Of a DNA stretch of 64,000 nt, positions 17,383 through 25,992 are shown piece by piece. The stretch's first letter is position 1. Each line of letters starts with the position of its first letter. Made by a program: the position numbers and the translations under genes. Source of the stretch: Pseudomonas asplenii (GTDB taxonomy: Bacteria; Pseudomonadota; Gammaproteobacteria; Pseudomonadales; Pseudomonadaceae); the NCBI RefSeq assembly GCF_900105475.1, contig NZ_LT629777.1, positions 4,464,001 through 4,528,000 on the forward strand, given 5' to 3'. Under the pieces are notes generated by a model. That model saw nothing but the letters and a program-made list of their open reading frames with translations, did no database searches and was not told the DNA's origin.

Positions 17383-18693
17383 CTACTTGGGATAGCCCGC
17401 GCGCTTCATCTCGCGCTCAGTGCTCTGCTGGGCTGCTGCCAGGGCCTGGTCGACCGTGGTCTGGCCGATCAGCGCGGCGGAGAACAGCTTGCCGACCTGG
17501 GTGCCAATGGCCTGGAACTCGGGAATGGTCACCAGTTGAATCCCGACGTAGGGCACCGGCTTGACGCTCGGGTCTTTCGGGTTGGCGGCCTTGAGCGATT
17601 CCAGAGTGATTTTCGCGAACGGTGCGGCCTGCATGTACGCTTCGCTATAGGTCGAGGCTCGGGTGCCCGGTGGCACGTTGGCGATCCCGTCTGCCTTGGC
17701 CACCAGCGCAGCGTACTCCTTGGACGTGGCCCAACTGCTGAAGGTTTTCGCTGCGTCCTTGGCCTTGGAACTGGTGGGAATCGCCAGCGCCCAGGAGTAG
17801 AGCCAGGCCGAGCCTTTCTCGGTGACCTGGTGCGGCGCGTAGGTGAAGCCGACATGGTCGGCGACCTTGCTCTGGGTCTTGTCGGTGACAAATGAGCCGG
17901 CGACGCTGGCATCGACCCAGATCGCGCACTTGCCGCTGTTGAACAGCGCCAGGTTCTCGTTGAAACCGTTGCTAGACGCGCCGGGAGGTCCGGATTTCTT
18001 CATGGTGGTGACGTAGAAGTTCAGGGCATTCTTCCACTCCGGGCCGGTGAATTCCGGCTGCCATTTCTCGTCGAACCAGCGCGCGCCATAGGCGTTGGCA
18101 ACGGTGGTGATCAGCGCCATGTTCTCGCCCCAGCCGGCCTTGCCACGTAGGCAGATGCCGTATTGTTCCTTGTCCGGATGATTGAGCTTGGCGGCGAATT
18201 CGCCGATCTGCTCCCAGGTCGGCCGCTCGGGCATGCTGATGCCAGCGTCCTTGAACAGGTCGGTGCGGTAGTAGGTCATGGAGCTTTCGGCATAGAACGG
18301 CAGGGCGAATAGGGTGCCCTTGACTGAAAGACCGTCGCGTACCGAGGGAAACACATCGTCGATGTCGTAGGCGGCGGGCAGGTTGTTCATCGGTTCCAGC
18401 CAACCCTTGGCGCCCCACAGTGCCGCTTCGTACATGCCGATGGTGAGCACATCGAACTGGCCGCCCTGGGTGGCGATGTCGGTGGTCAGGCGCTGGCGCA
18501 GGACGTTTTCTTCCAGTACCACCCAGTTCAGCTTGATGTCCGGGTGTTCGGCCTCGAAGGTCTTCGACAGCTTCTGCATGCGGATCATGTCGCTGTTGTT
18601 GACGGTGGCGATGGTCAGGGTCTGGGCACCCAGGCTGACGCCGCTGATGGTCAGGCAGGTGGAGACGAGCAGAGCTTTTGCAATGGCTTTCAT
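17383..18693 (-). CDS. mtlE: Polyol ABC transporter periplasmic binding protein
   Basis: 436 residues. A signal peptide (MKAIAKALLVSTCLTISGVS, cleavage near residue 22-24) precedes a family 1 extracellular solute-binding domain: TLTIATVNNSDMIRMQKLSK, then GMYEAALWGAKGWLEPM and PFYAESSMTYYRTDLF. The ATG at 18693 has the strong RBS GAGGAG 7 nt upstream; the frame is open further upstream but would bury the signal peptide. First gene of mtlEFGKDYZ, 293 nt downstream of mtlR, and the receptor for mannitol, sorbitol or arabitol. Confidence 0.96.
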   Translation of the reverse strand: MKAIAKALLVSTCLTISGVSLGAQTLTIATVNNSDMIRMQKLSKTFEAEHPDIKLNWVVLEENVLRQRLTTDIATQGGQFDVLTIGMYEAALWGAKGWLEPMNNLPAAYDIDDVFPSVRDGLSVKGTLFALPFYAESSMTYYRTDLFKDAGISMPERPTWEQIGEFAAKLNHPDKEQYGICLRGKAGWGENMALITTVANAYGARWFDEKWQPEFTGPEWKNALNFYVTTMKKSGPPGASSNGFNENLALFNSGKCAIWVDASVAGSFVTDKTQSKVADHVGFTYAPHQVTEKGSAWLYSWALAIPTSSKAKDAAKTFSSWATSKEYAALVAKADGIANVPPGTRASTYSEAYMQAAPFAKITLESLKAANPKDPSVKPVPYVGIQLVTIPEFQAIGTQVGKLFSAALIGQTTVDQALAAAQQSTEREMKRAGYPK

Positions 18694-18736
18694 CGAACAC
18701 TCCTCTTCTTGCGCGCGGTGGCGATCGAAGGTCGGT

Positions 18737-18744
18737 TTATTGTT
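18737..18744 (-). promoter_or_regulatory. Candidate Crc/Hfq CA motif in the mtlE leader
   Basis: On the minus strand this reads AACAATAA, a perfect AANAANAA motif within an A-rich tract, 44 nt upstream of the mtlE ATG. CA motifs are where Hfq with Crc represses translation of catabolic mRNAs in Pseudomonas. Its distance from the RBS is larger than usual. Confidence 0.4.
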
Positions 18745-18931
18745 TTTGTCTCTTCCGGTGTCGAGGAAGAATCTGTGGCTGATTACAGCCCTCAATCGCC
18801 GCGCAGACAAATCCTTGATGACACTGCAATCGATACTTTTTTGCACTCGATGGGGTTCGTGATAGCGCGCAAAACAGCGGTAGCGCCGCGTGTGGGCGCA
18901 AGCGTGGGAGAGGTGGTGGGGGTAAATCAGT

Positions 18932-18954
18932 ACAGATTTTCCGGAAAAATCTGT
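18932..18954. terminator. Hairpin downstream of mtlR
   Basis: The inverted repeat ACAGATTTT / AAAATCTGT around a CCGGA-type centre lies 33 nt after the mtlR stop. There is no T-run, so it may be a weak terminator or an operator for the mtlE promoter instead. Confidence 0.35.
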
Positions 18955-18986
18955 TGTGAGCGCCCCCGGTGGGACGCCCGGAGGGT

Positions 18987-19892
18987 TCAGCCGAGGTTCT
19001 GTTCGGTCAGACGTTGCACCGCCAGGCGGCGATAATGCGACGGTGTCATGCCCTTGAGTTGCTGGAAGCGCCGATTGAAGTTGGAAATGTTGTTGAACCC
19101 GGATTCGAAGCACACATCGGTCACGGGCTTGTCGCCATCGGCGAGCAGTTCGCAGGACTTGCTGATACGCAGGCGATTGACGAACTCGACGAAGCAGCGC
19201 CCCGTGGCCTGCTTGAACACCCGGGAAAAGTAGGTGGGTTTCATGCCCAGGTAGTCGGCGACTTCTTCCAGTGGCAGCTCCCGGGCGTAATGGGCAAAGA
19301 TGTAGTCCACGGCGCGGTTGGTGCGGTCGATATTGTGTTCGTCGGCCAGTTGCGGGGTGGTGACACCGGAGAGCAACTGGTAATCGTCGCAACTGCTGAG
19401 CAGTTCCAGCAGGATCAGGAAGTGTCCCAGGCGCGTCACGCCCTGAGAGTCGGCGATGCGATGCATCAGTTGCGCGGCCTGGCCGATGGTGTCCTTGCAG
19501 CGGAACTCGATGCCGTACTGGGCGCGCTCCAGCAGCGGCGCCAGGGTTTTGAGTTCAGCGAAGATCTGATGACCCTCCTCGAACAGCTCATCGGTGAAGT
19601 TGACCAGCATGTCGCGCTTGGGCACCACCTCGTCCTCGGCCACCTGGCTGATCCAGTTGTGGGGCAGGTTGGGACCGGTGAGAAACAGCGACTGCGGGTA
19701 GAAGTTGCCGATGTAATCGCCGATGAAGACCTTGCCGGAGCTGGCGACGATCAGATGCAGTTCGTATTCCTTGTGGAAATGCCAACGCACCAGCGGGCAG
19801 GGAAAACCATGCTGACGGTAGATGATGGAAAGACCGTTGTGGTCGTCCATCAACTCATAGGAGGGATCGGTGATGCGGGCTGTTCGAGTCAT
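18987..19892 (-). CDS. mtlR: AraC family activator of the mannitol operon
   Basis: 301 residues. The N-terminal cupin-like sensing domain includes VRWHFHKEYELHLI and GPNLPHNWIS; the C-terminal AraC domain (about 200-300) has two helix-turn-helix motifs, LPLEEVADYLGMKPTYFSRV and VTDVCFESGFNNISNFNRRF. It is the polyol-responsive activator of mtlE-Z in P. fluorescens and lies upstream in the same orientation. The sequence is full length. Confidence 0.95.
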   Translation of the reverse strand: MTRTARITDPSYELMDDHNGLSIIYRQHGFPCPLVRWHFHKEYELHLIVASSGKVFIGDYIGNFYPQSLFLTGPNLPHNWISQVAEDEVVPKRDMLVNFTDELFEEGHQIFAELKTLAPLLERAQYGIEFRCKDTIGQAAQLMHRIADSQGVTRLGHFLILLELLSSCDDYQLLSGVTTPQLADEHNIDRTNRAVDYIFAHYARELPLEEVADYLGMKPTYFSRVFKQATGRCFVEFVNRLRISKSCELLADGDKPVTDVCFESGFNNISNFNRRFQQLKGMTPSHYRRLAVQRLTEQNLG

Positions 19893-19903
19893 GGCAAGCG
19901 CTT

Positions 19904-19911
19904 TTATTATT
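19904..19911 (-). promoter_or_regulatory. Candidate Crc/Hfq CA motif at the mtlR start
   Basis: The minus strand reads AATAATAA inside GATAATAATAAAAGCG, ending 11 nt before the mtlR ATG, where it would overlap the ribosome landing site. This is the classical position for Crc/Hfq translational repression, so preferred carbon sources may shut off the activator itself. Confidence 0.5.
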
Positions 19912-20024
19912 ATCGCGAGCCGATAATGCCTCCTTCGTCGGCTGGCTACCAGCCTTGCGCCAGGCTTCGGATAAGCTGAGGCACTCTGGCCTGCGTCTTT
20001 GAGCCCTATTCCAGGAGCGAAACG

Positions 20025-20780
20025 GTGAAGAGCGTTCTATTGATTGGCATCGGTTCCGGCCACCCGGAGCAGATCACGATACAGGCCATCAAGGCCTTGA
20101 ACCGCGCCTCGGTCTTTTTCCTGCTGAACAAGGGGCGGGCCAAGGAGGAACTGGTGCGGCTGCGCAAGGATATCTGCGAACGCTATATCGAACAGCCGGG
20201 TTATCGCCTGGTGCAGGTCAGTGATCCGCTGCGCGAAGGTCAGGATGACGCCTACGAGGCGGGTGTCGAACGTTGGCATGTGCAGCGTGCCGCTCTGTTC
20301 GCCCGGCTGATCGATGAGGAGTTGGCCGAGGATGAGTGCGGCGCCTTTCTGGTCTGGGGCGACCCTGCCCTGTACGACAGCACCCTGCGGGTCCTGGAAC
20401 GGGTCATGGCGCTGGGCGGCCCGGCGTTCGAAGTCGAGGTCATTCCCGGCATCAGCAGCGTACAGGCGCTGGCGGCCCGCCACCGGGTCCCGCTGAATCG
20501 GATCGGCGAGCCGATTCGTATCACCACGGGCCGGCGCCTGCAGGCAGAAGATCTGGACAACGTGGTGGTGATGCTTGATGCCCATTGCGCGTTCGGTCAG
20601 TTCGCCGATCAGACTCTGAATATCTACTGGGGCGCCTATCTCGGCACCGAGGACGAGTTGCTGGTCAGCGGCAAGCTGCAGGAGGTGCAGGGACAGATCC
20701 GTGAGTTGCGTGAGGCGGCCCGGCAACGCAAGGGCTGGATCATGGACACTTACCTGCTGCGCCGTCCGCTGAATTCGTAG
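20025..20780 (+). CDS. cobF: Precorrin-6A synthase (deacetylating)
   Basis: 251 residues, tetrapyrrole methylase fold. The N-terminal VLLIGIGSGHPEQITIQA is the SAM-binding/substrate loop, GAFLVWGDPALYDST the second SAM motif and VIPGISSVQALAARHRVPL the third. CobF methylates C1 of precorrin-5 with release of acetate, a step specific to the aerobic cobalamin pathway. It starts with GTG behind an AGGAG Shine-Dalgarno. It is divergent from mtlR and separated from the cobW-cobN operon by two unrelated genes. Confidence 0.94.
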   Translation: MKSVLLIGIGSGHPEQITIQAIKALNRASVFFLLNKGRAKEELVRLRKDICERYIEQPGYRLVQVSDPLREGQDDAYEAGVERWHVQRAALFARLIDEELAEDECGAFLVWGDPALYDSTLRVLERVMALGGPAFEVEVIPGISSVQALAARHRVPLNRIGEPIRITTGRRLQAEDLDNVVVMLDAHCAFGQFADQTLNIYWGAYLGTEDELLVSGKLQEVQGQIRELREAARQRKGWIMDTYLLRRPLNS

Positions 20781-20911
20781 GATAGAGCGCGGTGGCAGTG
20801 ATTTGGCGATATTTCCGGTGCGTCTAAGAGAACGTTCTTACGGAGAAGGAGGGCGTTGTCGTTTAGTGTCCGCAGGCTCTGAACACTTTTGAGAGTCCTC
20901 CGTGGAATGCC

Positions 20912-23230
20912 ATGCGCCCTTTACTGGAAATTGATCGATTTCGCTGTCTGTGCCTGACCCTGGTCTTGTGCCTGACCAGTCCCTGGGCTTTCGCGCAGTC
21001 GCTGGTCGAACTGCCCTACAGTGGCGGGGTGTTCAGCGTCGATCCGGCAACCCTGGCAGTGACCTTGCGTCGTGCCGATGGGCAAGTCTCGTTGCTGAGT
21101 GCCGCGGCCTTTCCCGATACCGCACGGGCCAGCGCGCGCAGGGGGCTGCGTTGGCACATCAGCAACGGCGACGATCGATTCCAGGTCGAGGCCGGCATCG
21201 AGCAGGATGCCCTGCGCCTATCCATCCGCGCCGACCAGCCGGGCCTGCTGGAGTGGCCACGGCCGGTTGAGGCCAAGGCTATCGAGGCCTATGCGTTGCC
21301 GTTCGGCGAGGGCGCCTATGTGCCCACTGACGACAGCCAGTGGCTGGACTGGCTGGTGCGGCGTTATGAACCCGATGCCTTGAACGCATTGCTGTCGATG
21401 CCCTTCTGGAGCGAACTGCGGGCTGATCATTCGATTACCTGGTTGATCGAGACCCCCTTCGATACCCGTTTCGGCCTGTTCGAGCAGGATTCGCGCCCCT
21501 TGCCGCGGATCAGCCATGAGTTCAATCGGCTGGCCAAGGGCGCGCCGTTCACGGTCACCATCAAGGTCGGACCCGCAGACCCGTTGTACGGGGCGCGGTT
21601 CTATCGCCAGTGGCTGCAAACCCATGACCGATTACTCTCGCTGAAGCAGAAGATCACCCGCCAGCCGCAGATCGCGAGGCTTGGCGGTGCGCCGCATATC
21701 TACCTGTGGGATGCCGGGCCGCTGAAGGCCGCGGATATCACCGACTGGCCGGCGTTCCTGAGGTTTTTCGCCGCGCGCCGACAGGACGAACGGCATCTGG
21801 CGTCGAAGCTGTGGGCCGGATTCGATCCGTCGGCACGGGAGAGCTTCGAATCGGCGTTGCAGGAGGTCGCGAACTGGCAGGCTGGTGTCTCGGCCTTCCG
21901 CCGGCTCGAATTGACCCGCGCCCTCAACGCCGCGCTGCAGGCGGTGCTACCGCTGAAACCGGTCGAGCCGTTGCCCGGCAACCATGATCCGGCGGCCAAT
22001 GTGGCCTGGGGGCAGATGATCCGCGTACGCCTGGTCGAGGCGTTCGGCCCCTGGCTGGCCGAACCGCGTCGTTGGGGTGGCGGTCTGTCGCTCGATACCG
22101 TGGAGGCGTTGCGCAAGGCCGGCCTGAGCAAAGCCTGGCTGGGTGCGGACGATTGGCGCGATGCGCTCTGGCACCCGGAGGCAGTGGCGGCGGCCAAGGC
22201 CTCGGGTTATCTGGTGGCGGTGTATGACAGCTATGGCAGCGCGCACCCCTCCAACCTGCGGGCGACCTGGGCCACGGCGCAGATGGGCGACGAGCTGGCG
22301 GCGGCGGGGTATCGCGACAGTCGGGGTGAAAAGATTCGCGGTTTCAATGGCCGAGGCGTCTATGTCAATTCCCGCGCCGTCGAACCTTATGCACAAAAAC
22401 GCATCAGTGCGGTTGCGCGCGCGGCACGCTTGAACAGTTATTTCCTCGATGTCGATGCCGCCGGCCCCGAACTCAAGGACTACACGCCAGGGCAGGAGAC
22501 CAGCGAGCGCGAGGATGCCGAGGCGCGTTGGCGCCGGTTGCGCTTCCCCAGCGATGAACTGGACCTGGTGACGGGCAGCGAGGGCGGGATAGCCTTCTAT
22601 GTGCCTGGCATCGCCTACAGCCATGGTATCGCCACCCAGCCTTTTGCCTGGATGGACCCGGATGTCGGCAAGAACAAGCAATCGCCTTTTTACCGGGGCG
22701 GTTACTGGCCGCCGGAAACCCCGGATCTGTACTTCAAGCCGGTGCCACTCAAACCGTCGCTGGCCCGCATCGTCACCTCGGCGCAGTTTCGCCTGCCGCT
22801 GTATCAACTGGTGTTCCACGACAGCCTGGTCAGCACGCACCATTGGGAATATGGCTCGCTGAAGTTCTCCAGCGAGAAGGAAACCACCGCCCTGTTGCAG
22901 TTGCTGTACATGGTGCCGCCGTTGTATCACCTCAATGCGCAGGTGCTGGCGCGCGACCTGCCGTTCATCCGTGCCTATGACAAGGTGTTCCGGCCGTTGC
23001 ACGAGCGGTTGTTCACCGAACGCCTGAGTGATTTCCAGGTGCTCTCGGACGATCGTCAGGTGCAGCGCACCGCGTTCAGCGACGGCACGTTGATCACCGT
23101 GAACTTCTCCCGGAAAACCGCGCGCTCGCCGGAAGGCCGGTTATTGCCGCCGCGATCGGCTCTGGTCCTGGCGCCGGGCCAGGTCCTGCAACTGATCGAG
23201 GTCGCCAGGCTTTTTGCGCCGCCGAGCTGA
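20912..23230 (+). CDS. Secreted glycoside hydrolase-like protein (GH101/GH129-related)
   Basis: 772 residues. A signal peptide (hydrophobic core LCLTLVLCLTSPWAFAQS, cleavage near residue 28) leads into a beta-rich N-terminal domain and then a probable TIM-barrel region: YLWDAGPL, LSKAWLGADDW, YLVAVYDSYGS, NSYFLDVDAAGPELKDY and DLVTGSEGGIAFYVPGI. Acidic residues in FLDVDA and GSEGG are candidates for catalysis. By memory of architecture it resembles the bacterial relatives of GH101/GH129 endo-acting alpha-N-acetylgalactosaminidases; substrate is unknown. The neighbouring convergent gene encodes a glycosyltransferase. Confidence 0.6.
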   Translation: MRPLLEIDRFRCLCLTLVLCLTSPWAFAQSLVELPYSGGVFSVDPATLAVTLRRADGQVSLLSAAAFPDTARASARRGLRWHISNGDDRFQVEAGIEQDALRLSIRADQPGLLEWPRPVEAKAIEAYALPFGEGAYVPTDDSQWLDWLVRRYEPDALNALLSMPFWSELRADHSITWLIETPFDTRFGLFEQDSRPLPRISHEFNRLAKGAPFTVTIKVGPADPLYGARFYRQWLQTHDRLLSLKQKITRQPQIARLGGAPHIYLWDAGPLKAADITDWPAFLRFFAARRQDERHLASKLWAGFDPSARESFESALQEVANWQAGVSAFRRLELTRALNAALQAVLPLKPVEPLPGNHDPAANVAWGQMIRVRLVEAFGPWLAEPRRWGGGLSLDTVEALRKAGLSKAWLGADDWRDALWHPEAVAAAKASGYLVAVYDSYGSAHPSNLRATWATAQMGDELAAAGYRDSRGEKIRGFNGRGVYVNSRAVEPYAQKRISAVARAARLNSYFLDVDAAGPELKDYTPGQETSEREDAEARWRRLRFPSDELDLVTGSEGGIAFYVPGIAYSHGIATQPFAWMDPDVGKNKQSPFYRGGYWPPETPDLYFKPVPLKPSLARIVTSAQFRLPLYQLVFHDSLVSTHHWEYGSLKFSSEKETTALLQLLYMVPPLYHLNAQVLARDLPFIRAYDKVFRPLHERLFTERLSDFQVLSDDRQVQRTAFSDGTLITVNFSRKTARSPEGRLLPPRSALVLAPGQVLQLIEVARLFAPPS

Positions 23231-23233
23231 GTC

Positions 23234-24523
23234 TCAGGCGTTGCGGTTCTTCGCCTCGATCCACTGGGCCATGTACTGGGTGCTCTTGTGGTGATGGTGA
23301 CGCAGCATCGCCCCGGTGAAATTGTCGCGCCGATGCCGGGCCAACTGCTGCTGGCATTGCTGGATGCGCTCGATCAGCGCCGGGCCGTGCTGGCGTCGCT
23401 CGTAGCGATCGGCCAGCAGCGTCTGGCCGTCGGCCTGGGCCTGTTGCCAGGCCTGTGGGTCCTGGTACAACCGGACAGCGGCGCGGGCCAGGTCCTGGGC
23501 AGTGGTTTCGATAGCACCGGGCCAGGGGAGATCACCGTGCATGGCTTCGGCGCCGATCGGCGTGGTGATACTTGGCGTTCCGCAGAGCATCGCATCGGCG
23601 AGCTTGCCCTTGATCCCCGCACCAAAGCGTAGCGGTGCCAGACAGATGCGTGCCGCGCTCATCACCTCCAGGGCGTCTTCGGCCCAGTTCAGCACGTGAA
23701 AACCCTGGGCCGGGTTATGCAGTGCGGTGGCCTTGGGCGGTGTATAGGCGCCATAGACATGCAATTGTGCGCTTGGCAGCTGCTGGCGGATCAACGGCCA
23801 GAGGGTGGTTTTCATCCAGAGCACCGCATCCCAGTTCGGCGCGTGACGGAAATTGCCGATGCTCAGGAAGTGCGCGCGCTCCTCGAAGGGGCGGAACGCA
23901 GCAGGTGGCTCGAGCATCAGCGGGCACCAGTGCAGCAGCGCTGGCGGTAGTCGGAACTGCTCGGTCAGCAAGCGGATCTCGACATCGGAAATCATCAGGC
24001 TCAGGTCCGAACGGTAGATCGCCGCGATTTCCCGTTGGGCCTGGTCGGTATAGCTCATCAACTCGAAGACTTCCGGCAGGTCCGGGGCGAACAGCGCGCT
24101 GAAGTCATTCGGGTCCTGATCGGCCTTCAGGCGTTCCTTGAGCTGCTGCTGGCGGGCATCGCGCAGGCTTTGCAGGTCTGCGGTTTCCAGCACGCGCAGG
24201 GCGTCGGGGCAGTGCTTTTCGACCCGCCAGCCGAACTGCTCCTCCATCATGAACCGGTCGAACAGCACCACGTCCGGGCGCAGGGCGCTGATGAACGTGT
24301 CGAAACTGCTGTTGTTGAGTTCGATGGCCTGTTCGTCGATGCCCAGGCTGCGCAGGTCGGCCTTGTGTTCGCCGACACTGGCCGGGCTGGCGAAGGTGAT
24401 GTGCCAGCCCGCCGCGAGGAAACTCTCGAGAATCTGCATCATGTGCCCACCCGCAGCCGAGGAACGGGGCTCGGGCCAGACATAACCGATGACCAGGACG
24501 GTGGTGGTGTCGGTGGCACTCAT
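23234..24523 (-). CDS. Glycosyltransferase, GT-B type (group 1-like)
   Basis: 429 residues. The N-terminal Rossmann half begins VLVIGYVWPEPRSSAAGGHM, typical of group 1 glycosyltransferases. The C-terminal half has HFLSIGNFRHAPNWDAV, then LPSAQLHVYGAY and CLAPLRFGAGIKGKLADAMLCGTPSITTPIGAEAM, the nucleotide-sugar-binding region with the conserved Glu equivalent in GAEAM. It probably transfers a sugar to a cell-surface glycan or protein in the cytoplasm. Its 3' end meets that of the glycoside hydrolase-like gene (3 nt between stops). Confidence 0.85.
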   Translation of the reverse strand: MSATDTTTVLVIGYVWPEPRSSAAGGHMMQILESFLAAGWHITFASPASVGEHKADLRSLGIDEQAIELNNSSFDTFISALRPDVVLFDRFMMEEQFGWRVEKHCPDALRVLETADLQSLRDARQQQLKERLKADQDPNDFSALFAPDLPEVFELMSYTDQAQREIAAIYRSDLSLMISDVEIRLLTEQFRLPPALLHWCPLMLEPPAAFRPFEERAHFLSIGNFRHAPNWDAVLWMKTTLWPLIRQQLPSAQLHVYGAYTPPKATALHNPAQGFHVLNWAEDALEVMSAARICLAPLRFGAGIKGKLADAMLCGTPSITTPIGAEAMHGDLPWPGAIETTAQDLARAAVRLYQDPQAWQQAQADGQTLLADRYERRQHGPALIERIQQCQQQLARHRRDNFTGAMLRHHHHKSTQYMAQWIEAKNRNA

Positions 24524-24629
24524 GGGCAGCGATTCCTTGAAACGGGCAGGGCGGGAGAAAGGGGCGCAATTAAACCACAGCGGCCGTCGAGATTGACCTG
24601 TTCCCGCGCACTGCGTAGCCTTGCAGCTT

Positions 24630-24807
24630 CGAGGTTCTTCGGCGTCCGGCCGAAGCTAAGATGGGAACGCGGCAAGCCGCGGCTGCCCCCGCAACTGTAA
24701 GCGGTACGAGTGTCTTGCCTGGCCACTGCCCCTCGGGGTGGGAAGGCGCAAGACCCGGTGATCGAGCGACTGCCGACACCCAACCGCGAGCCAGGAGACC
24801 TGCCTCG
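24630..24807 (+). promoter_or_regulatory. Cobalamin riboswitch
   Basis: P1 pairs CGAGG (24630-24634) with CCTCG (24803-24807). The conserved core is visible: GATGGGAA, GCTGCCCCCGCAACTGTAAG, GCCACTG, GGGAAGGCG and the B12 box GCCAGGAGACCTGCC at 24790-24804. It is transcribed toward cobW, 113 nt upstream of the ATG, and should turn off cobW-cobN-chlID when adenosylcobalamin is plentiful. Confidence 0.97.
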
Positions 24808-24920
24808 TCACAGAATTTCACTTAAACCGGGCGGGGTGATCCGGTGGCGAACCTATCCGCGCCTGTTCCGGGCGGCGGTTCTCGTCCCGTATGCCCGCTA
24901 TTTTGCCAAGGGGCATCCCG

Positions 24921-25988
24921 ATGAAAACACTGGCCAAGCTTCCCGTCACCATCGTCACCGGCTTCCTCGGTTCGGGCAAGACCACCTTGCTGCGCCATAT
25001 GCTGGACAATGCCCAGGGCCGTCGCATCGCCGTGATCGTCAACGAGTTCGGCGAACTCGGCATCGACGGCGAAATCCTCAAGCAATGCTCCATCGGTTGT
25101 ACCGAAGAAGAGGCGGTTGGCCGTGTGTTCGAGCTGGCCAACGGTTGCCTGTGCTGCACCGTGCAGGAAGAGTTCTTCCCGGTGATGCGCGAGTTGGTGG
25201 CTCGGCGTGGCGATCTTGACCATATCCTCATCGAAACCTCCGGCCTGGCGCTGCCCAAGCCGCTGGTCCAGGCTTTCCAGTGGCCGGAAATCCGCAGCGC
25301 CTGCACGGTCGATGCGGTGATTACCGTGGTCGACAGTCCGGCCGTGGCCGCCGGCACCTTCGCCGCGTTCCCCGACCAGGTGGACGCCCAGCGCAAACTC
25401 GATCCGAACCTGGATCACGAGTCGCCGCTGCACGAACTGTTCGCCGACCAGTTGTCGAGCGCCGACCTGGTGATCCTCAACAAGGCTGACCTGATCGCCG
25501 CCGAAGACCTGGCCAGGGTGCGCCTGGAAGTCGCCGAGGAACTGCCGCCAGCAGTGAAAATCGTCGAGGCCAGCAGCGGTCGCCTGCCGCTGGACGTGCT
25601 GCTCGGTCTGGGAGCCGGCTCCGAAGAGCACATCGACGGTCGCCACAGTCACCATGATCATCACCACGACGGCGACGATCATGACGACCACGATCACGAT
25701 GCCTTCGACTCGATCTCCATCGACCTGCCACAAGCTGACGAAAGTCTGCTGCTCGATGCCCTGACGCAACTGGTGATCAAGCATGGCATTCTGCGGATCA
25801 AGGGTTTCGCGGCGATTCCGAACAAGCCGATGCGCCTGCTGATCCAGGGCGTAGGCAGCCGTTTCGACAAGCACTTCGACCGCGCCTGGGGCGCTGACGA
25901 GCCGCGCGTCACCCGCCTGGTGCTGATCGGCCAGGAACTCGACGCCACGCTGCTCGAATCGACCCTGCGCGCCGCGCTGACGGCTTGA
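24921..25988 (+). CDS. cobW: Cobalt-delivery GTPase of the COG0523 family
   Basis: 355 residues. The P-loop GFLGSGKTT is at 14-22, NEFGELGIDGE forms the switch region, and the metal-site motif CLCC lies at about residues 75-78. The nucleotide base motif is LNKADL. A His/Asp-rich segment around residues 235-260 (HSHHDHHHDGDDHDDHDHD) can bind metal, followed by the CobW C-terminal domain. CobW is thought to supply Co2+ to the CobN chelatase. First gene after the riboswitch; the frame opens 10 codons earlier, but MKTLAKL is the family start. Confidence 0.95.
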   Translation: MKTLAKLPVTIVTGFLGSGKTTLLRHMLDNAQGRRIAVIVNEFGELGIDGEILKQCSIGCTEEEAVGRVFELANGCLCCTVQEEFFPVMRELVARRGDLDHILIETSGLALPKPLVQAFQWPEIRSACTVDAVITVVDSPAVAAGTFAAFPDQVDAQRKLDPNLDHESPLHELFADQLSSADLVILNKADLIAAEDLARVRLEVAEELPPAVKIVEASSGRLPLDVLLGLGAGSEEHIDGRHSHHDHHHDGDDHDDHDHDAFDSISIDLPQADESLLLDALTQLVIKHGILRIKGFAAIPNKPMRLLIQGVGSRFDKHFDRAWGADEPRVTRLVLIGQELDATLLESTLRAALTA

Positions 25989-25992
25989 CCCC

